A DNA stretch of 64,000 nt from Psychrobacter immobilis. Lineage in GTDB: Bacteria > Pseudomonadota > Gammaproteobacteria > Pseudomonadales > Moraxellaceae. This document shows, in pieces, positions 10,595 through 19,939 of the stretch. The notes under the pieces were generated by a model that was not told the DNA's origin, ran no database searches, and saw only the letters and a list, made by a program, of their open reading frames with translations. Within the stretch, counting starts at the first letter, position 1; every line of letters starts with the position of its first letter. A program made the translations under genes and the position numbers. The stretch is taken from positions 1-64,000 of the forward strand of contig NZ_CAJGZJ010000006.1 in NCBI RefSeq assembly GCF_904846225.1. The letters run 5' to 3'.

Positions 10595-12097
10595 TTAAGC
10601 AAAAGCTTTTAAGCGTGCACGACCATTGACCACGGCTTGTTTCACTTGGTTGGGTGCCGTACCGCCTAAATGGTCACGGGCAGCCAATGAGCCTTCTAGT
10701 GTTAGATAATCAAAGACATCATCACCGATGGCATCGCTAAACTGTTTTAGCTGTGCCAAAGACAAATCGCTCAAATCAACGCCTTCTTTGATTCCTAAAG
10801 CGACCGCATTGCCGACCACTTCATGTGCATCACGGAACGCCACGCCATTGCGTACCAAATAATCTGCCAAGTCAGTGGCAGTTGCATAACCTTTCATGGT
10901 AGCGGCGCGCATATTTTCTTTATTTGGCGTGATATTCGGTAGCATGTCGGCAAAAGCCAGTAGCGAACCTGTCAATGTATCCACGCAATCAAAGAGGGGT
11001 TCTTTGTCTTCTTGGTTGTCTTTATTGTAAGCAAGTGGTTGGCTTTTCATTAGACTAAGCAAGGTCATCAGTTGACCAAATACGCGTGCCGCTTTACCGC
11101 GTACCAATTCTGGCACGTCAGGGTTTTTCTTTTGCGGCATAATAGATGAGCCAGTACAGAAGCGATCTGGTATCTGTACAAAATTAAACTGCGCTGACAT
11201 CCAAAGAATGATTTCTTCACTCATGCGCGACATATGCATCATGAGAATAGAGGCCGCTGAGGTGAATTCAATCGCAAAATCACGGTCTGAAACCGCATCT
11301 AGTGAATTTTGACAGATACCTTCGAAACCCAGCAGCTCAGCGGTAATCGTCCGATCAATCGGAAAAGTCGTACCAGCGAGCGCTGCGCTACCAAGCGGCA
11401 TCTGATTGATACGGCGGCGCGCATCGACCAAACGTTCGGTATCACGATACAACATCTCAAACCATGCCATGACGTGATGACCAAAGCTCACAGGCTGCGC
11501 GGTTTGTAGATGGGTAAAGCCTGGCATAATGGTATCGGTATGTTGTTCAGCCAAATTAAGCAAACCGCTTTGTAAGCGTACCAACAAGGCAATAATGTTG
11601 TCCGTCTCTTCACGCAACCAAAGACGAATATCGGTGGCGACCTGATCGTTACGACTACGCCCTGTATGTAGTTTTTTGCCGACCGCACCTATCATATCAG
11701 TGAGGCGTGATTCGACGTTCATATGCACGTCTTCAAGTGCAATTGACCAGTTAAACTCACCCGCTTCGATTTCGCGCAACACTTGCTGAAGACCATCGAC
11801 GATAGTGGCCACTTCATCAGTCGTTAAAATATCACACTTTCCAAGCATGGTTGCATGAGCAATGGAGCCTTGAATGTCATGACGGGCAAAACGTTGATCG
11901 AAACCAACTGACGCAGTAAAAGCGGCAACGAAACTGTCGGTCGCTTCACTAAATCGTCCGCCCCACATCTGCTGACCCTGACTGCTGGTCGGGCTGTTTT
12001 TTGCCGCGTTGTTTATAGAAGTATCTGTGCTAGAATCAGAAATAGATGAATTCATATTCGATTCGGGATTACTAGGGTTTGAAAAATTGGCGTTCAT
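10595..12097 (-). CDS. argH: Argininosuccinate lyase ArgH
   Basis: Splits argininosuccinate into arginine and fumarate, the last step of arginine synthesis. Conserved parts seen are [14 protein letters not shown] near the start of the domain, [12 protein letters not shown], the loop signature [12 protein letters not shown] with its catalytic Ser, and [17 protein letters not shown] Ser/Asn-rich leader of about 45 residues precedes the domain, so the true start is uncertain: ATG 12097 or ATG 12055, neither with a clear ribosome site. A -10-like TATACT lies at about 12133-12138 on the minus strand, which argues against starts further upstream. Confidence 0.95.
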   Translation of the reverse strand: MNANFSNPSNPESNMNSSISDSSTDTSINNAAKNSPTSSQGQQMWGGRFSEATDSFVAAFTASVGFDQRFARHDIQGSIAHATMLGKCDILTTDEVATIVDGLQQVLREIEAGEFNWSIALEDVHMNVESRLTDMIGAVGKKLHTGRSRNDQVATDIRLWLREETDNIIALLVRLQSGLLNLAEQHTDTIMPGFTHLQTAQPVSFGHHVMAWFEMLYRDTERLVDARRRINQMPLGSAALAGTTFPIDRTITAELLGFEGICQNSLDAVSDRDFAIEFTSAASILMMHMSRMSEEIILWMSAQFNFVQIPDRFCTGSSIMPQKKNPDVPELVRGKAARVFGQLMTLLSLMKSQPLAYNKDNQEDKEPLFDCVDTLTGSLLAFADMLPNITPNKENMRAATMKGYATATDLADYLVRNGVAFRDAHEVVGNAVALGIKEGVDLSDLSLAQLKQFSDAIGDDVFDYLTLEGSLAARDHLGGTAPNQVKQAVVNGRARLKAFA

Positions 12098-13230
12098 ATC
12101 GGTACAAGACAAGTCAAGAGAATGAGAACTCAAGTATAGCAAAGGATGAGGTTGCCTTACTAGCGGAGCGCTTAGAGTTTTTTATTCCCAAGCTTATGGA
12201 GATGCTAAAGCCTTGGCAGTGGCTATTGTACGTCTTTTTTTGGTCACTGTGCCTGACTGCAATTGAGCGTCATGGTCTAGCAACTTGGTCAGATTTTCTA
12301 ATCAATTTTTTGTGTAGATGGATTCAAAACACCTTAATCGCTATTCCTTCATTGTATTTGGTAGATTATCTGCGGCCTCGCTTCAAACATGCCACTATAT
12401 CGAGTGTGAGCGTACGTATCGTACTGTTGCTGATGTTTGCCTCCGTTATATCCATGACTTTAACTATGCTAATCATGGTTAATATGGGCTGGATGGAATA
12501 TAGTTTACAAGGATTTATGTTTGATTTGCTGTTCGATACGTTAATCACTGGTGGCTTTACGGTTGTGTTTTTATTGTATTTTTTGCATAACTACCGTGAG
12601 CTAAATGCCCTTAAGTTATCGTTTGAGTATAAGCTAACCGCGCAAAATGACTTGATAAAATCTCGTTTGGCTCCGCATTTTTTCTTTAATACCATTAATA
12701 CGCTGGTGTCACTTATCGAGTCCAATCCAGCAAAAGCGTCTTCTCTATTACAGCACGCTTCCGCGCTGTTCCGTGCTAGTTTTACAGGGCCGCATGAGAT
12801 TAGCTTTGAAGAAGAAATTGCACTTTGTGAGCATTATTTAGCGATTGAATCCAGCCGTTTGGCGGATAAGCTTGATGTGAGTTGGGAGTTGCCTGACGAA
12901 GATGTCATGTATGACATGGTTATCACCGCCTTAACGTTACAAAGCGTGCTAGAAAAAATGCTGATTCATGTGGTTGAGATGACCACCGAAACTATCCATA
13001 TCCATATTAAAGTAACGTGGCAGCAGCATCGAATTGTTATTACCATCGGTGTTGAGCTTCCTAAAAAAACACTCATAATCAATCATGATTTGCGTCATCA
13101 GATGAATTTTGATATTCAAGCTGAGCGTTTGCGTGCTTATTTTGGTCACAGCGCTGAGATCAATAGTGTCGTGACCAGCGCCCAAATTGTCACTACTATA
13201 GACTATCCTCTGCATGACGTTGGCTTATAA
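12079..13230 (+). CDS. FimS/AlgZ-like sensor protein with degenerate ATPase domain
   Basis: LytS/AlgZ-family membrane sensor, partner of the AlgR-like regulator that follows. It has four hydrophobic helices in residues 45-170, then the His-kinase dimerisation box [14 protein letters not shown] with His200. The C-terminal part sits where an ATPase domain belongs, but the usual PLVENA N-box is replaced by SVLEKM and the glycine-rich G boxes are absent before the family end motif ERLRAYFG. Unorthodox FimS/AlgZ sensors are known in Pseudomonas beside argH and algR. The start is uncertain: TTG 12079 overlaps the argH 5' end on the other strand, while ATG 12196 would give 345 residues beginning just before the first helix. 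Confidence 0.85.
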   Translation: MKNWRSYRYKTSQENENSSIAKDEVALLAERLEFFIPKLMEMLKPWQWLLYVFFWSLCLTAIERHGLATWSDFLINFLCRWIQNTLIAIPSLYLVDYLRPRFKHATISSVSVRIVLLLMFASVISMTLTMLIMVNMGWMEYSLQGFMFDLLFDTLITGGFTVVFLLYFLHNYRELNALKLSFEYKLTAQNDLIKSRLAPHFFFNTINTLVSLIESNPAKASSLLQHASALFRASFTGPHEISFEEEIALCEHYLAIESSRLADKLDVSWELPDEDVMYDMVITALTLQSVLEKMLIHVVEMTTETIHIHIKVTWQQHRIVITIGVELPKKTLIINHDLRHQMNFDIQAERLRAYFGHSAEINSVVTSAQIVTTIDYPLHDVGL

Positions 13231-13281
13231 CTTATTGTCTGGCACACTGACTTTTCGATGTTCTTCTTTAAATAAATAATC

Positions 13282-13331
13282 ATGGCATATTTATTGCTTT
13301 ATATTAATGGCATATTTATTGCTTTATATTA
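13282..13331 (+). repeat. 25-bp perfect tandem duplication upstream of algR
   Basis: Two identical adjacent 25-base units, each beginning ATGGCATATTTATTGC, in the AT-rich spacer between the sensor and algR. Confidence 0.95.
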
Positions 13332-13480
13332 AATGTAGTAAACTTATTAATAATAGAGTTATATTGATTGTGATATAAATTAATAACTTATTAAATATTC
13401 AGTTTTTTATTACAAGTGGTTGGTAATGGCTGCTAACACGATTAAAAACATATTAAGTCTGTCCTAAGACGGGAGTTTGC

Positions 13481-14218
13481 ATGCGTATTGTAGTTTGTGA
13501 TGATGAGCCGTTGGCGCGTGAGCGTTTGGTCAGAATTGTAAAAGAGTCAGGTCATGAGGTCGTTGCTCAAGCCACAACAGGTTCAGAAGCCATTATTGCG
13601 GTAAAAAGCCAGCAGCCAGATATTATCTTATTAGACATTCGTATGCCTGAGATGGATGGCGTGCGCTGTGCTCAGGAGCTTGCTAAACTTGAGCATCCGC
13701 CAGCGATTATATTTGTTACCGCTTATGACCATTATGCGATAGCCGCTCTCAAGGCCAGCGCTATTGGCTATTTATTGAAACCTGCCAATAAAGATGAGTT
13801 GGTCGAGGCGTTGAATAAAGCGAAAAATCTAAACGCAGCGCAGTTAAATGAGATCCGTAAGCTTGAAAACCCAACCGCTCGGCCCGTACGCGAACACATT
13901 GCGGCTCGTACTCATCGAGGCGTTGAGCTCATTAAGTTCAAAGATATTTATTATTTTACGGCCGATCAAAAATACGTCAAAGTGCGTCACAAAGAAGGTA
14001 TCGTGTTGATTGATGAGACTCTAAAAGAGCTTGAGCAAGAGTTCGGAGATAAACTCTTCCGTGTACATCGCAATGCAATTATTAATCTCAGTTTTTTAGA
14101 TTTTTTAGAAACGTTGGATGCAGGGCAGTATCAGATACGCTTTAAAGGCATTACTGAGACATTGGCGGTGAGCCGTCGTCACTTGCCAGCGTTACGTGAT
14201 AAAATTCAAAGCATGTAA
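13481..14218 (+). CDS. algR: LytTR response regulator, AlgR-like
   Basis: DNA-binding response regulator. The receiver domain (1-120) has acidic pocket Asp7/Asp8, phosphoacceptor Asp52 (LLDIRMPEMDG) and the LLKPAN lysine. The LytTR domain (about 140-245) has GVELIKFKDIYYFTADQKYV and FRVHRNAIIN. Its length of 245 is typical. A GGGAG site precedes the ATG. The argH-sensor-algR-hemC-hemD order matches Pseudomonas, where AlgR controls type IV pili and exopolysaccharide; the targets here are not known. It sits 250 bases after its sensor, so it probably has its own promoter. Confidence 0.93.
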   Translation: MRIVVCDDEPLARERLVRIVKESGHEVVAQATTGSEAIIAVKSQQPDIILLDIRMPEMDGVRCAQELAKLEHPPAIIFVTAYDHYAIAALKASAIGYLLKPANKDELVEALNKAKNLNAAQLNEIRKLENPTARPVREHIAARTHRGVELIKFKDIYYFTADQKYVKVRHKEGIVLIDETLKELEQEFGDKLFRVHRNAIINLSFLDFLETLDAGQYQIRFKGITETLAVSRRHLPALRDKIQSM

Positions 14219-14260
14219 CTTTTGATGCTTATAACGAAATAATCATCCCATATCATCAAA

Positions 14261-14293
14261 CCCTTATTTATGCTTAAATGGGGGTATTTTTTT
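14261..14293 (+). terminator. Probable terminator after algR
   Basis: CCCTTATTTA pairs with TAAATGGGGG across a 4-base loop (two G-U pairs), followed by TATTTTTTT; 43 bases after the algR stop. Confidence 0.6.
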
Positions 14294-14359
14294 GCGTTAG
14301 CATTTACGATCAATGGTTGATATCGCCTATTTTCTTTGGCAAATCTACCGTATTTTTAG

Positions 14360-14443
14360 GTACTGATAGTTGAGTGCTGACGTTTAATTACTAATATTCA
14401 AGTACTAACGTTTAAGTACTAATATTTGAGTGCTAACATTATA
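14360..14443 (+). repeat. Six imperfect 14-bp tandem repeats upstream of hemC
   Basis: Consecutive 14-base units starting at 14360, 14374, 14388, 14402, 14416 and 14430, with consensus GTACTAAYRTTTRA. They end 24 bases before the hemC ATG, where promoter or operator sequence would be expected. Confidence 0.9.
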
Positions 14444-14467
14444 TTATCGAACTTATCGAGATACTTT

Positions 14468-15502
14468 ATGAGCAATTTGCAGCAACCTGCTTTGACTACC
14501 TTAACGATTGCCACGCGACAGAGCCCTTTGGCATTATGGCAAGCTGAGCATATTCGTGCTCGTCTACTAGAGATGTATCCTCAGTTGACGATTCACTTGC
14601 TAAAAATTGTCACTAAAGGTGACAAGATTTTGGACACACCTTTGGCCAAAATCGGTGGTAAGGGTTTGTTCGTCAAAGAGCTTGAGCAAGCTCTCTATGC
14701 CAAACAAGCCGATATCGCGGTGCATTCATTAAAAGATGTGCCGATGCAGCTGCCTGAAGGCTTGGCGCTTGGTGTCTATTGCAAACGTGCCTCACCAACC
14801 GATGCTTTTGTCTCTAATACTTACCATAGTATTGATGAGTTGCCACAAGGGGCCGTCGTTGGAACGTCAAGTTTGCGCCGTCAATGTCAAATCAAAGCCT
14901 ATCGCCCCGATTTACAAATCAAGACCTTGCGTGGCAATGTGGGCACCCGTTTGGGTAAGTTGGATGCAGGCGAGTATGACGCTATCATCCTAGCGACCAG
15001 CGGATTGCAGCGCATTGAGCTGGACGAGCGCATACGTGGCGAGCTTGAGATTGATACGTGCTTGCCTGCGGTTGGACAGGGGGCGCTAGCGATTGAATGC
15101 CGTGAAGACGATGCTGACGTATTGAAGCTACTCGCGCCACTTAACGATGACAAAGCTCGTATTCGTCTCATCGCAGAGCGCGCGCTAAACCGTCATTTAG
15201 ACGGTGGTTGTCAGGTTCCGATTGCTGCCTATGCTGTTTTACAAATGGCTGATGAAACAGGTGCCAATAATGACCATAATGGTGACAATGGCAATAACGA
15301 TGATGGCAATGTGTTATGGCTACGTGGACGCGTGGGTCAATCAGATGGCAGCGAGCTATTAAAAGCAGAAAAACGAGTCACTTTGGTTGGTGCGCAAGAC
15401 GAGCAAGAAGCACAGGCCAATCAACTGGGTATTGATGTTGCAAATATACTACTTGCTGATGGTGCTGGTGATATTTTATCTGCGATTTATCATCCTGAAT
15501 AA
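14468..15502 (+). CDS. hemC: Porphobilinogen deaminase HemC
   Basis: Joins four porphobilinogens into hydroxymethylbilane in heme synthesis. Motifs seen are [28 protein letters not shown], the Asp in [28 protein letters not shown], and the dipyrromethane-cofactor Cys248 in HLDGGCQVP. At 344 residues it is longer than E. coli HemC (313), because an Asn/Asp/Gly-rich insertion (about residues 264-280) interrupts the C-terminal domain. ATG 14468 (MSNLQQP) is preferred to a TTG 42 bases upstream lying inside the tandem repeats. hemD follows 84 bases on. Confidence 0.97.
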   Translation: MSNLQQPALTTLTIATRQSPLALWQAEHIRARLLEMYPQLTIHLLKIVTKGDKILDTPLAKIGGKGLFVKELEQALYAKQADIAVHSLKDVPMQLPEGLALGVYCKRASPTDAFVSNTYHSIDELPQGAVVGTSSLRRQCQIKAYRPDLQIKTLRGNVGTRLGKLDAGEYDAIILATSGLQRIELDERIRGELEIDTCLPAVGQGALAIECREDDADVLKLLAPLNDDKARIRLIAERALNRHLDGGCQVPIAAYAVLQMADETGANNDHNGDNGNNDDGNVLWLRGRVGQSDGSELLKAEKRVTLVGAQDEQEAQANQLGIDVANILLADGAGDILSAIYHPE

Positions 15503-15586
15503 CGCATAAAATATTACAGTTACAGAGCAATCATTGCCTATATTGGTCTAATGATTCAGCCAATTTTATAAGCCTTTTGTCATGGT

Positions 15587-16570
15587 ATGTCTATGTCATC
15601 GTCAGCTCAATATAATGCCACGGGTAAAAACCAACCCACGGACAAGTCTGTATCAGCGTCGCGAGTGGTTATCAACACGCGACCAGTAGAGCGCGCAGTC
15701 TCATTGACAAACTATTTACAAAAAGCTGGACTGACAGTGGTTGAGATGCCAATGTTGACGCTACAATCGCGGCCAACGACAGACAATGACATGGCACTGA
15801 TGCGCCAATGGTTGACAGGTGATTACAAGGCGCTTGTTATCGTCAGTCCAACGGCGGCGGCTTCTGGTTTGGCGATTTGGCAGTCACTAGCGCATCAGCT
15901 TAAAGCAAAGGCCAATACTGATAAACAAGCGCAGATAGACCTTGAGGCTTTAGAAATACCAAGCCCTATCATTGCGGTTGGTGAGGCAACTGCTGCTGTA
16001 CTGAATCATGCTGAGTTAAATACGGCAAACTATCAAATACGCCAGCCTGAAATTGCCAATAACGAAGGTATGCTAGCAATGCCTGAGATTGAAAGTCTGC
16101 AAGCAGGGGATAAAATATTGATATGGCGGGGACTTGGTGGGCGACGATTATTGGTCGATGCATTACAGGCGCGCGGTGTCCATATCGACAGTATTGCTTG
16201 GTATGAGCGCACCATGCCTATTGATGCGGCGACTCAATATCGACAGTGGTTACAAGCGTTTCTGACGTACAAGGCCATGCAAGATAGCACTCCATTAGAG
16301 CAGTCAAAGCCAATTGTTGTCATCAGTAGCGGTACAGCCTTCGAGCATTGGGCAACTATCGTAAAAGAAGTACGGGCAGAAACTTTGCAGGCGCAGTCAG
16401 ATGATTTGTTAGCGAGCGCTATGGATAGCCCGATGGGACTCACTTTGTCAGACTTTACCTATATAGTATTGGGTGAGCGCTTAGCCAACCTAGTTGCTGA
16501 GCAACAATTAAGCTACTGGCGTGTGGATGATTTGGCACCAGAAACCATCCTTGCTGCTATCAGCTCGTAA
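15587..16570 (+). CDS. hemD: Uroporphyrinogen-III synthase HemD
   Basis: Closes hydroxymethylbilane with inversion of ring D. The family is poorly conserved, but the N-terminal VVINTRPVERAVSLTNYLQKAGLTVVEMPMLTL, the central IAVGEATAAVL, the IWRGLGGRRLLVDALQARG strand-loop and the C-terminal VVISSGTAFEHW are recognisable. At 327 residues it is longer than typical (about 250), with a polar N-terminal leader of 25 residues and inserted loops. Position directly after hemC supports the call. Confidence 0.92.
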   Translation: MSMSSSAQYNATGKNQPTDKSVSASRVVINTRPVERAVSLTNYLQKAGLTVVEMPMLTLQSRPTTDNDMALMRQWLTGDYKALVIVSPTAAASGLAIWQSLAHQLKAKANTDKQAQIDLEALEIPSPIIAVGEATAAVLNHAELNTANYQIRQPEIANNEGMLAMPEIESLQAGDKILIWRGLGGRRLLVDALQARGVHIDSIAWYERTMPIDAATQYRQWLQAFLTYKAMQDSTPLEQSKPIVVISSGTAFEHWATIVKEVRAETLQAQSDDLLASAMDSPMGLTLSDFTYIVLGERLANLVAEQQLSYWRVDDLAPETILAAISS

Positions 16571-16637
16571 ACTTGATATTCATCCTCAACGGATTCGCTG
16601 TAAATATGTCCAAAATTATCAATAACGGTACTGCCTT

Positions 16638-17618
16638 ATGTCAATGAATTCTGAATCGTTATCTAAGGATCCTTCTGCTGTACAGCAGCGCAGGCAGGCA
16701 ACGGTGTTTTTGCTTCGTTTGCAGTGGTTGGTTATTCTATTACTAATCGCCGCATTATTATGGTTATATATTAGTCAACAGCGTTTTCAACATAACGTTA
16801 ACGAGCGCTTGCAAAGTAATGAGCAGGTCGTTAGTCGATTGAATGAGATGGATGATCGCTTGTTTGCGGTGAGTCAGCAGCCTTTGTCAGCGCCTAACAC
16901 CGCCGATAGTAACCAAGCCCAAAATCAGTTAGATCTATTGCGTATTCAGACACGAGCTGCGGATCGATTGTTGGCAGATAATAACAATGGTGCAGCGATA
17001 GACTTGTTGCGCGGTCTGCATTGGCAGCTTTCACAAAGCAGTAATGAGATTGCCCCAGCGCTTACTATCGTTATCAAGCAAGGTTTGATTAAAGATATTG
17101 AACGCTTGCAGGCAAAAAGCGCTCAGCCCAGTCCTTGGCAGCTACAAAATCTCGCCATTCAAAATATTCAAGATTTCTTGCATAGCCATGAACGGGCTAC
17201 GAATGCGAATGCGCCGATTAAAGCCACCGATAATAATACGGGTCTAACGCGTAGACAGCTTGCGATTCACGAAGTCATCATGACCTTGAATCTCGCGAAT
17301 CAAGCCAGCAATATGCGTGAGCGAGAGCAATTGATTGATTATCTGCAACAAGCGCGCAAACAGCTGCTGACCCTAGTACCGGAACAATCAACGCCAAAAA
17401 CATCAACGCCAAAACAAGCCACCATTAATAATAATGCAAAAACCTCTCGTCCAGCGTTGACCGCCAAAACAAAAACGTCTGATGAGGACAGTTTATCAAC
17501 CAAATCATCTCCTACTGATCTTCGAGAAGTCATAGAGTCGTTAGACCAACTGATTGCCAATGCGCCAAAAGCCACGGCATTGCTCACCACTCAAATTTTG
17601 GAAAAACCTCAACGCTAA
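16638..17618 (+). CDS. hemX: HemX-like membrane protein
   Basis: Inner-membrane protein of the HemX family, found beside hemC-hemD in gammaproteobacteria; its molecular role is unsettled. One transmembrane helix (about residues 30-48, WLVILLLIAALLWLYI) is followed by a coiled-coil-prone, Gln-rich periplasmic region. The segment TRAADRLLADNNNGAAIDLLRGLHWQLS matches the conserved HemX block. The last 80 residues are Ser/Thr/Lys-rich with a short STPK duplication and look disordered. No HemY gene follows. Identification rests on context and general features more than strong motifs. Confidence 0.75.
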   Translation: MSMNSESLSKDPSAVQQRRQATVFLLRLQWLVILLLIAALLWLYISQQRFQHNVNERLQSNEQVVSRLNEMDDRLFAVSQQPLSAPNTADSNQAQNQLDLLRIQTRAADRLLADNNNGAAIDLLRGLHWQLSQSSNEIAPALTIVIKQGLIKDIERLQAKSAQPSPWQLQNLAIQNIQDFLHSHERATNANAPIKATDNNTGLTRRQLAIHEVIMTLNLANQASNMREREQLIDYLQQARKQLLTLVPEQSTPKTSTPKQATINNNAKTSRPALTAKTKTSDEDSLSTKSSPTDLREVIESLDQLIANAPKATALLTTQILEKPQR

Positions 17619-17677
17619 TGGCGGTTGCGCTAAAAACTTAAAAGACTTATGCATATAAAAATAAGAGAAACCAAGTT

Positions 17678-18169
17678 ATGGATCGTTTCAAACAAACCTT
17701 GAACCCAACCTCTGATAGGTTAGAAGAGTACTGCCCTGACGAATTGGCACATTATCCCATTATTCATCATCAGCCCATACATTGGGGTGAAATGGATGCC
17801 TTTAATCACTTAAACAACGTGGTCTACTATCGTTATTCTGAGTCAGCGCGTATTGGCTATTTGCAAGCTTTGGGGATGTTCGATGGGAGTATGATAACGG
17901 TATTGGCTCAATCAAGCTGCCAGTATTTACGCCCCGTGACTTATCCTGACACGTTGTTGCTAGGCGTGCGCTGTCAGCGTTTGGGCAATACCAGTATCGT
18001 GATGGAGTATAGTTACTACAGTACTGCACAAAAAGTCGTCGTCGCGACGGCTGAAGCTGTCGTGGTGCGTTTAGCCAGCAATGGCAAAGATAAGCTGCCT
18101 TGGACACAAGAAGAACGTGAACGGTTGCTCGCATTAGAGGCAAAGTTTGATCATATATCTAAGTTGTGA
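17678..18169 (+). CDS. Hot-dog fold acyl-CoA thioesterase (4HBT family)
   Basis: Short cytoplasmic thioesterase of the 4-hydroxybenzoyl-CoA/YbgC type. The family motif WGEMDAFNHLNNVVYYRYSE is present at about residues 33-52, with the catalytic-type Asp in EMDAFNH, followed by RIGYLQALG. Its 163 residues are a usual length. The start ATG 17678 follows an AAGAGAAACCAAG stretch. Substrate cannot be told from sequence. It may be co-transcribed with hemX 59 bases upstream. Confidence 0.88.
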   Translation: MDRFKQTLNPTSDRLEEYCPDELAHYPIIHHQPIHWGEMDAFNHLNNVVYYRYSESARIGYLQALGMFDGSMITVLAQSSCQYLRPVTYPDTLLLGVRCQRLGNTSIVMEYSYYSTAQKVVVATAEAVVVRLASNGKDKLPWTQEERERLLALEAKFDHISKL

Positions 18170-18228
18170 AACTCTCGCTGACTTAATGAGTCGACAGTAT
18201 TTATAAAAACTTGGGTATCGTGTTATAT

Positions 18229-18370
18229 AGGTAGAGAACAATAAAATCACTACAGTACTACTGGAGTGAATTTTCGAAGCCTCTGTCAGCAACGACACAG
18301 CAAGCGAGAAAAATTTATACCAGTAGTATCTGACTATGAATGTATCGATTTAACTTTTCGTTGACTATAG
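18229..18370 (-). repeat. Dispersed palindromic element, copy 2
   Basis: Inverted relative to copies 1 and 5; its well-defined end is GTTGACTATAG at 18370, the left end around 18229 is approximate. Read on the minus strand it gives CTATAGTCAACGAAAAGTTA, then TACTACTGGTATAAATTTTT, GCTTGCTGTG, GACAGAGGCTTCGAAAATT and CCAGTAGTA. The outer arms TACTACTGG / CCAGTAGTA pair perfectly. It fills most of the spacer between the thioesterase gene and the terminator. Confidence 0.85.
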
Positions 18371-18375
18371 CAATA

Positions 18376-18412
18376 AAAAAGGCACGCTAATATTAGATTA
18401 GCGTGCCTTTTT
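18376..18412. terminator. Bidirectional terminator between thioesterase gene and ribB
   Basis: Perfect 16-bp stem AAAAAGGCACGCTAAT / ATTAGCGTGCCTTTTT with a 5-base loop; serves both convergent units. Confidence 0.92.
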
Positions 18413-18454
18413 CTATGACTTATTTTTTCTATGAATCGTTTTTTCTATGACTTG
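18408..18454 (+). repeat. 16-bp tandem repeat, three copies
   Basis: Units TTTTTCTATGACTTA, TTTTTTCTATGAATCG and TTTTTTCTATGACTTG lie end to end just past the terminator. A fourth, decayed unit may follow to about 18470. Confidence 0.8.
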
Positions 18455-18483
18455 TTTTTTTGAATCAATTGCTTAGCGAATTA

Positions 18484-19596
18484 TCAGTCTTGCTGCGGCG
18501 CATGAACGAAATCAACCACATTTAGATCAAAGCCCGATAATGCATAAAACTTCATCGGTGATGATAGTAAGCGCATATCACGAACGCCAAGATGACGTAA
18601 TATCTGTGCGCCCACACCGATACTACGATATGGCTGCTGCGTAATCGTCGATAGTGACTGATTGTTTGAGGCTTTATCTAACGCATCTCCCAGATCAACA
18701 GGTTGATGACTACCAACCCAGACCAAGACGCCGCGATCTGAAGCACTGATCTCTTGCAGTGCTGATTGTACGCTCCAGCCACCGCGACCCGTCATATCAT
18801 TTTTAGCAGCAAATAAATCACGCAATGGATGGAACCCGTGTACGCGTACCGTACTGACGCCTTCGCTCACATCACCTTTGACCAACGCTAAATGCGTTTC
18901 TTCAGCGCCAAACTCACGAAAGCGATGCAAGGTAAAAGTACCATACTCCGTTTCAAACGGATGGGTTTCGATCTCTTCTACTGTTTGCTCGTTGGCGATA
19001 CGGTAGTTGATGAGATCAGCAATCGTACCCATTTTGATGTTGTGTTCTTTGGCAAATATCTCAAGATCATCTCGGCGTGCCATCGTGCCATCAGCATTAA
19101 TGATCTCTACAATCACTGCGGCAGGCTCTAGCCCTGCGAGGCGTGATAAATCGCAACCCGCTTCTGTATGGCCTGCACGGTGAAGGACACCGCCGTTTTG
19201 TGCCATAATTGGAAAAATATGCCCAGGCTGTACGATGTCTTCTGGCTTGGCTGAAGAAGACACGGCTGCTTGAATCGTACGCGCCCGATCCGCAGCAGAG
19301 ATACCAGTGGTAACGCCTTCTGCGGCCTCAATAGACACCGTGAAATTGGTGCTAAATTTAGCTTCATTGCGATCTGACATCAGCGGCAATGCCAACTGTT
19401 GGCAACGCGCTTGCGATAGGGTTAAGCATACCAAGCCACGTGCATGGGTAATCATAAAGTTAATATCTTCAGGGCGGACATGGGTTGCTGCCATGATGAT
19501 ATCGCCTTCGTTTTCGCGGTCTTCATCATCCATCAAGATGACCATTTTGCCAGCACGAATGTCTTCGATAATCTCAGGAATCGTATTTAAACTCAT
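18484..19596 (-). CDS. ribB: 3,4-dihydroxy-2-butanone 4-phosphate synthase with degenerate GTP cyclohydrolase II domain
   Basis: Converts ribulose 5-phosphate to the four-carbon precursor of riboflavin. The N-terminal 200 residues are a complete DHBP synthase domain: the acidic loop DDEDRENEGD, the FMITHARGLVC and HTEAGCDLSRLAGL segments. The C-terminal 165 residues align with RibA (GTP cyclohydrolase II), but where RibA has three zinc-binding cysteines this protein reads STVRVHGFHPLRDLF with none, so that domain cannot be an ordinary cyclohydrolase. Similar RibB proteins with a non-functional RibA-like half are common in Pseudomonas and Acinetobacter. No FMN riboswitch is seen upstream. Confidence 0.94.
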   Translation of the reverse strand: MSLNTIPEIIEDIRAGKMVILMDDEDRENEGDIIMAATHVRPEDINFMITHARGLVCLTLSQARCQQLALPLMSDRNEAKFSTNFTVSIEAAEGVTTGISAADRARTIQAAVSSSAKPEDIVQPGHIFPIMAQNGGVLHRAGHTEAGCDLSRLAGLEPAAVIVEIINADGTMARRDDLEIFAKEHNIKMGTIADLINYRIANEQTVEEIETHPFETEYGTFTLHRFREFGAEETHLALVKGDVSEGVSTVRVHGFHPLRDLFAAKNDMTGRGGWSVQSALQEISASDRGVLVWVGSHQPVDLGDALDKASNNQSLSTITQQPYRSIGVGAQILRHLGVRDMRLLSSPMKFYALSGFDLNVVDFVHAPQQD

Positions 19597-19933
19597 AGTA
19601 AGTCTCGGTATTTTATTATTAATAAATAGATGTGATTTGGAATATAAAATGTTATCTGCTTATTGTAGCAGTAGATAGCGCAATGCGCTGTTGTGGTTGA
19701 GCAAAGCGCGCTGTACTCGAATAAAATAATTGAAGCTATTATAAAAGCTATCCACTCATGGCTTCTACATATCATTATGGTGACATTTTAACGCTTTTTG
19801 CCTCAGTGTGCTGCCTCAAAGCTAAACTATAACGCTTAGTCTCTCAAATATAGAGTTAAATATTATCAATATTCGGTAGTGGCAGTCTCTAAGCAATCGC
19901 TTTGGGCAGCCAGTCATTATCAATCAGTCATTA
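19597..19933. other. Spacer between rarA and ribB
   Basis: AT-rich spacer of 337 bases that should hold the ribB promoter and the end of the rarA transcript. No FMN-riboswitch blocks, tRNA or convincing terminator could be found. Its right end carries a 14-bp duplication. Confidence 0.6.
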
Positions 19934-19939
19934 TCAATC
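19912..19939 (-). repeat. 14-bp perfect tandem duplication across the rarA stop
   Basis: AGTCATTATCAATC occurs twice in a row; the second copy contains the rarA stop codon (TGA on the minus strand at 19934-19936), so the gene's last codons are part of the duplication. Confidence 0.9.

Noticed and set aside
19597..19933. FMN riboswitch upstream of ribB
   Set aside because: None of the conserved RFN blocks could be found on the minus strand of this leader.
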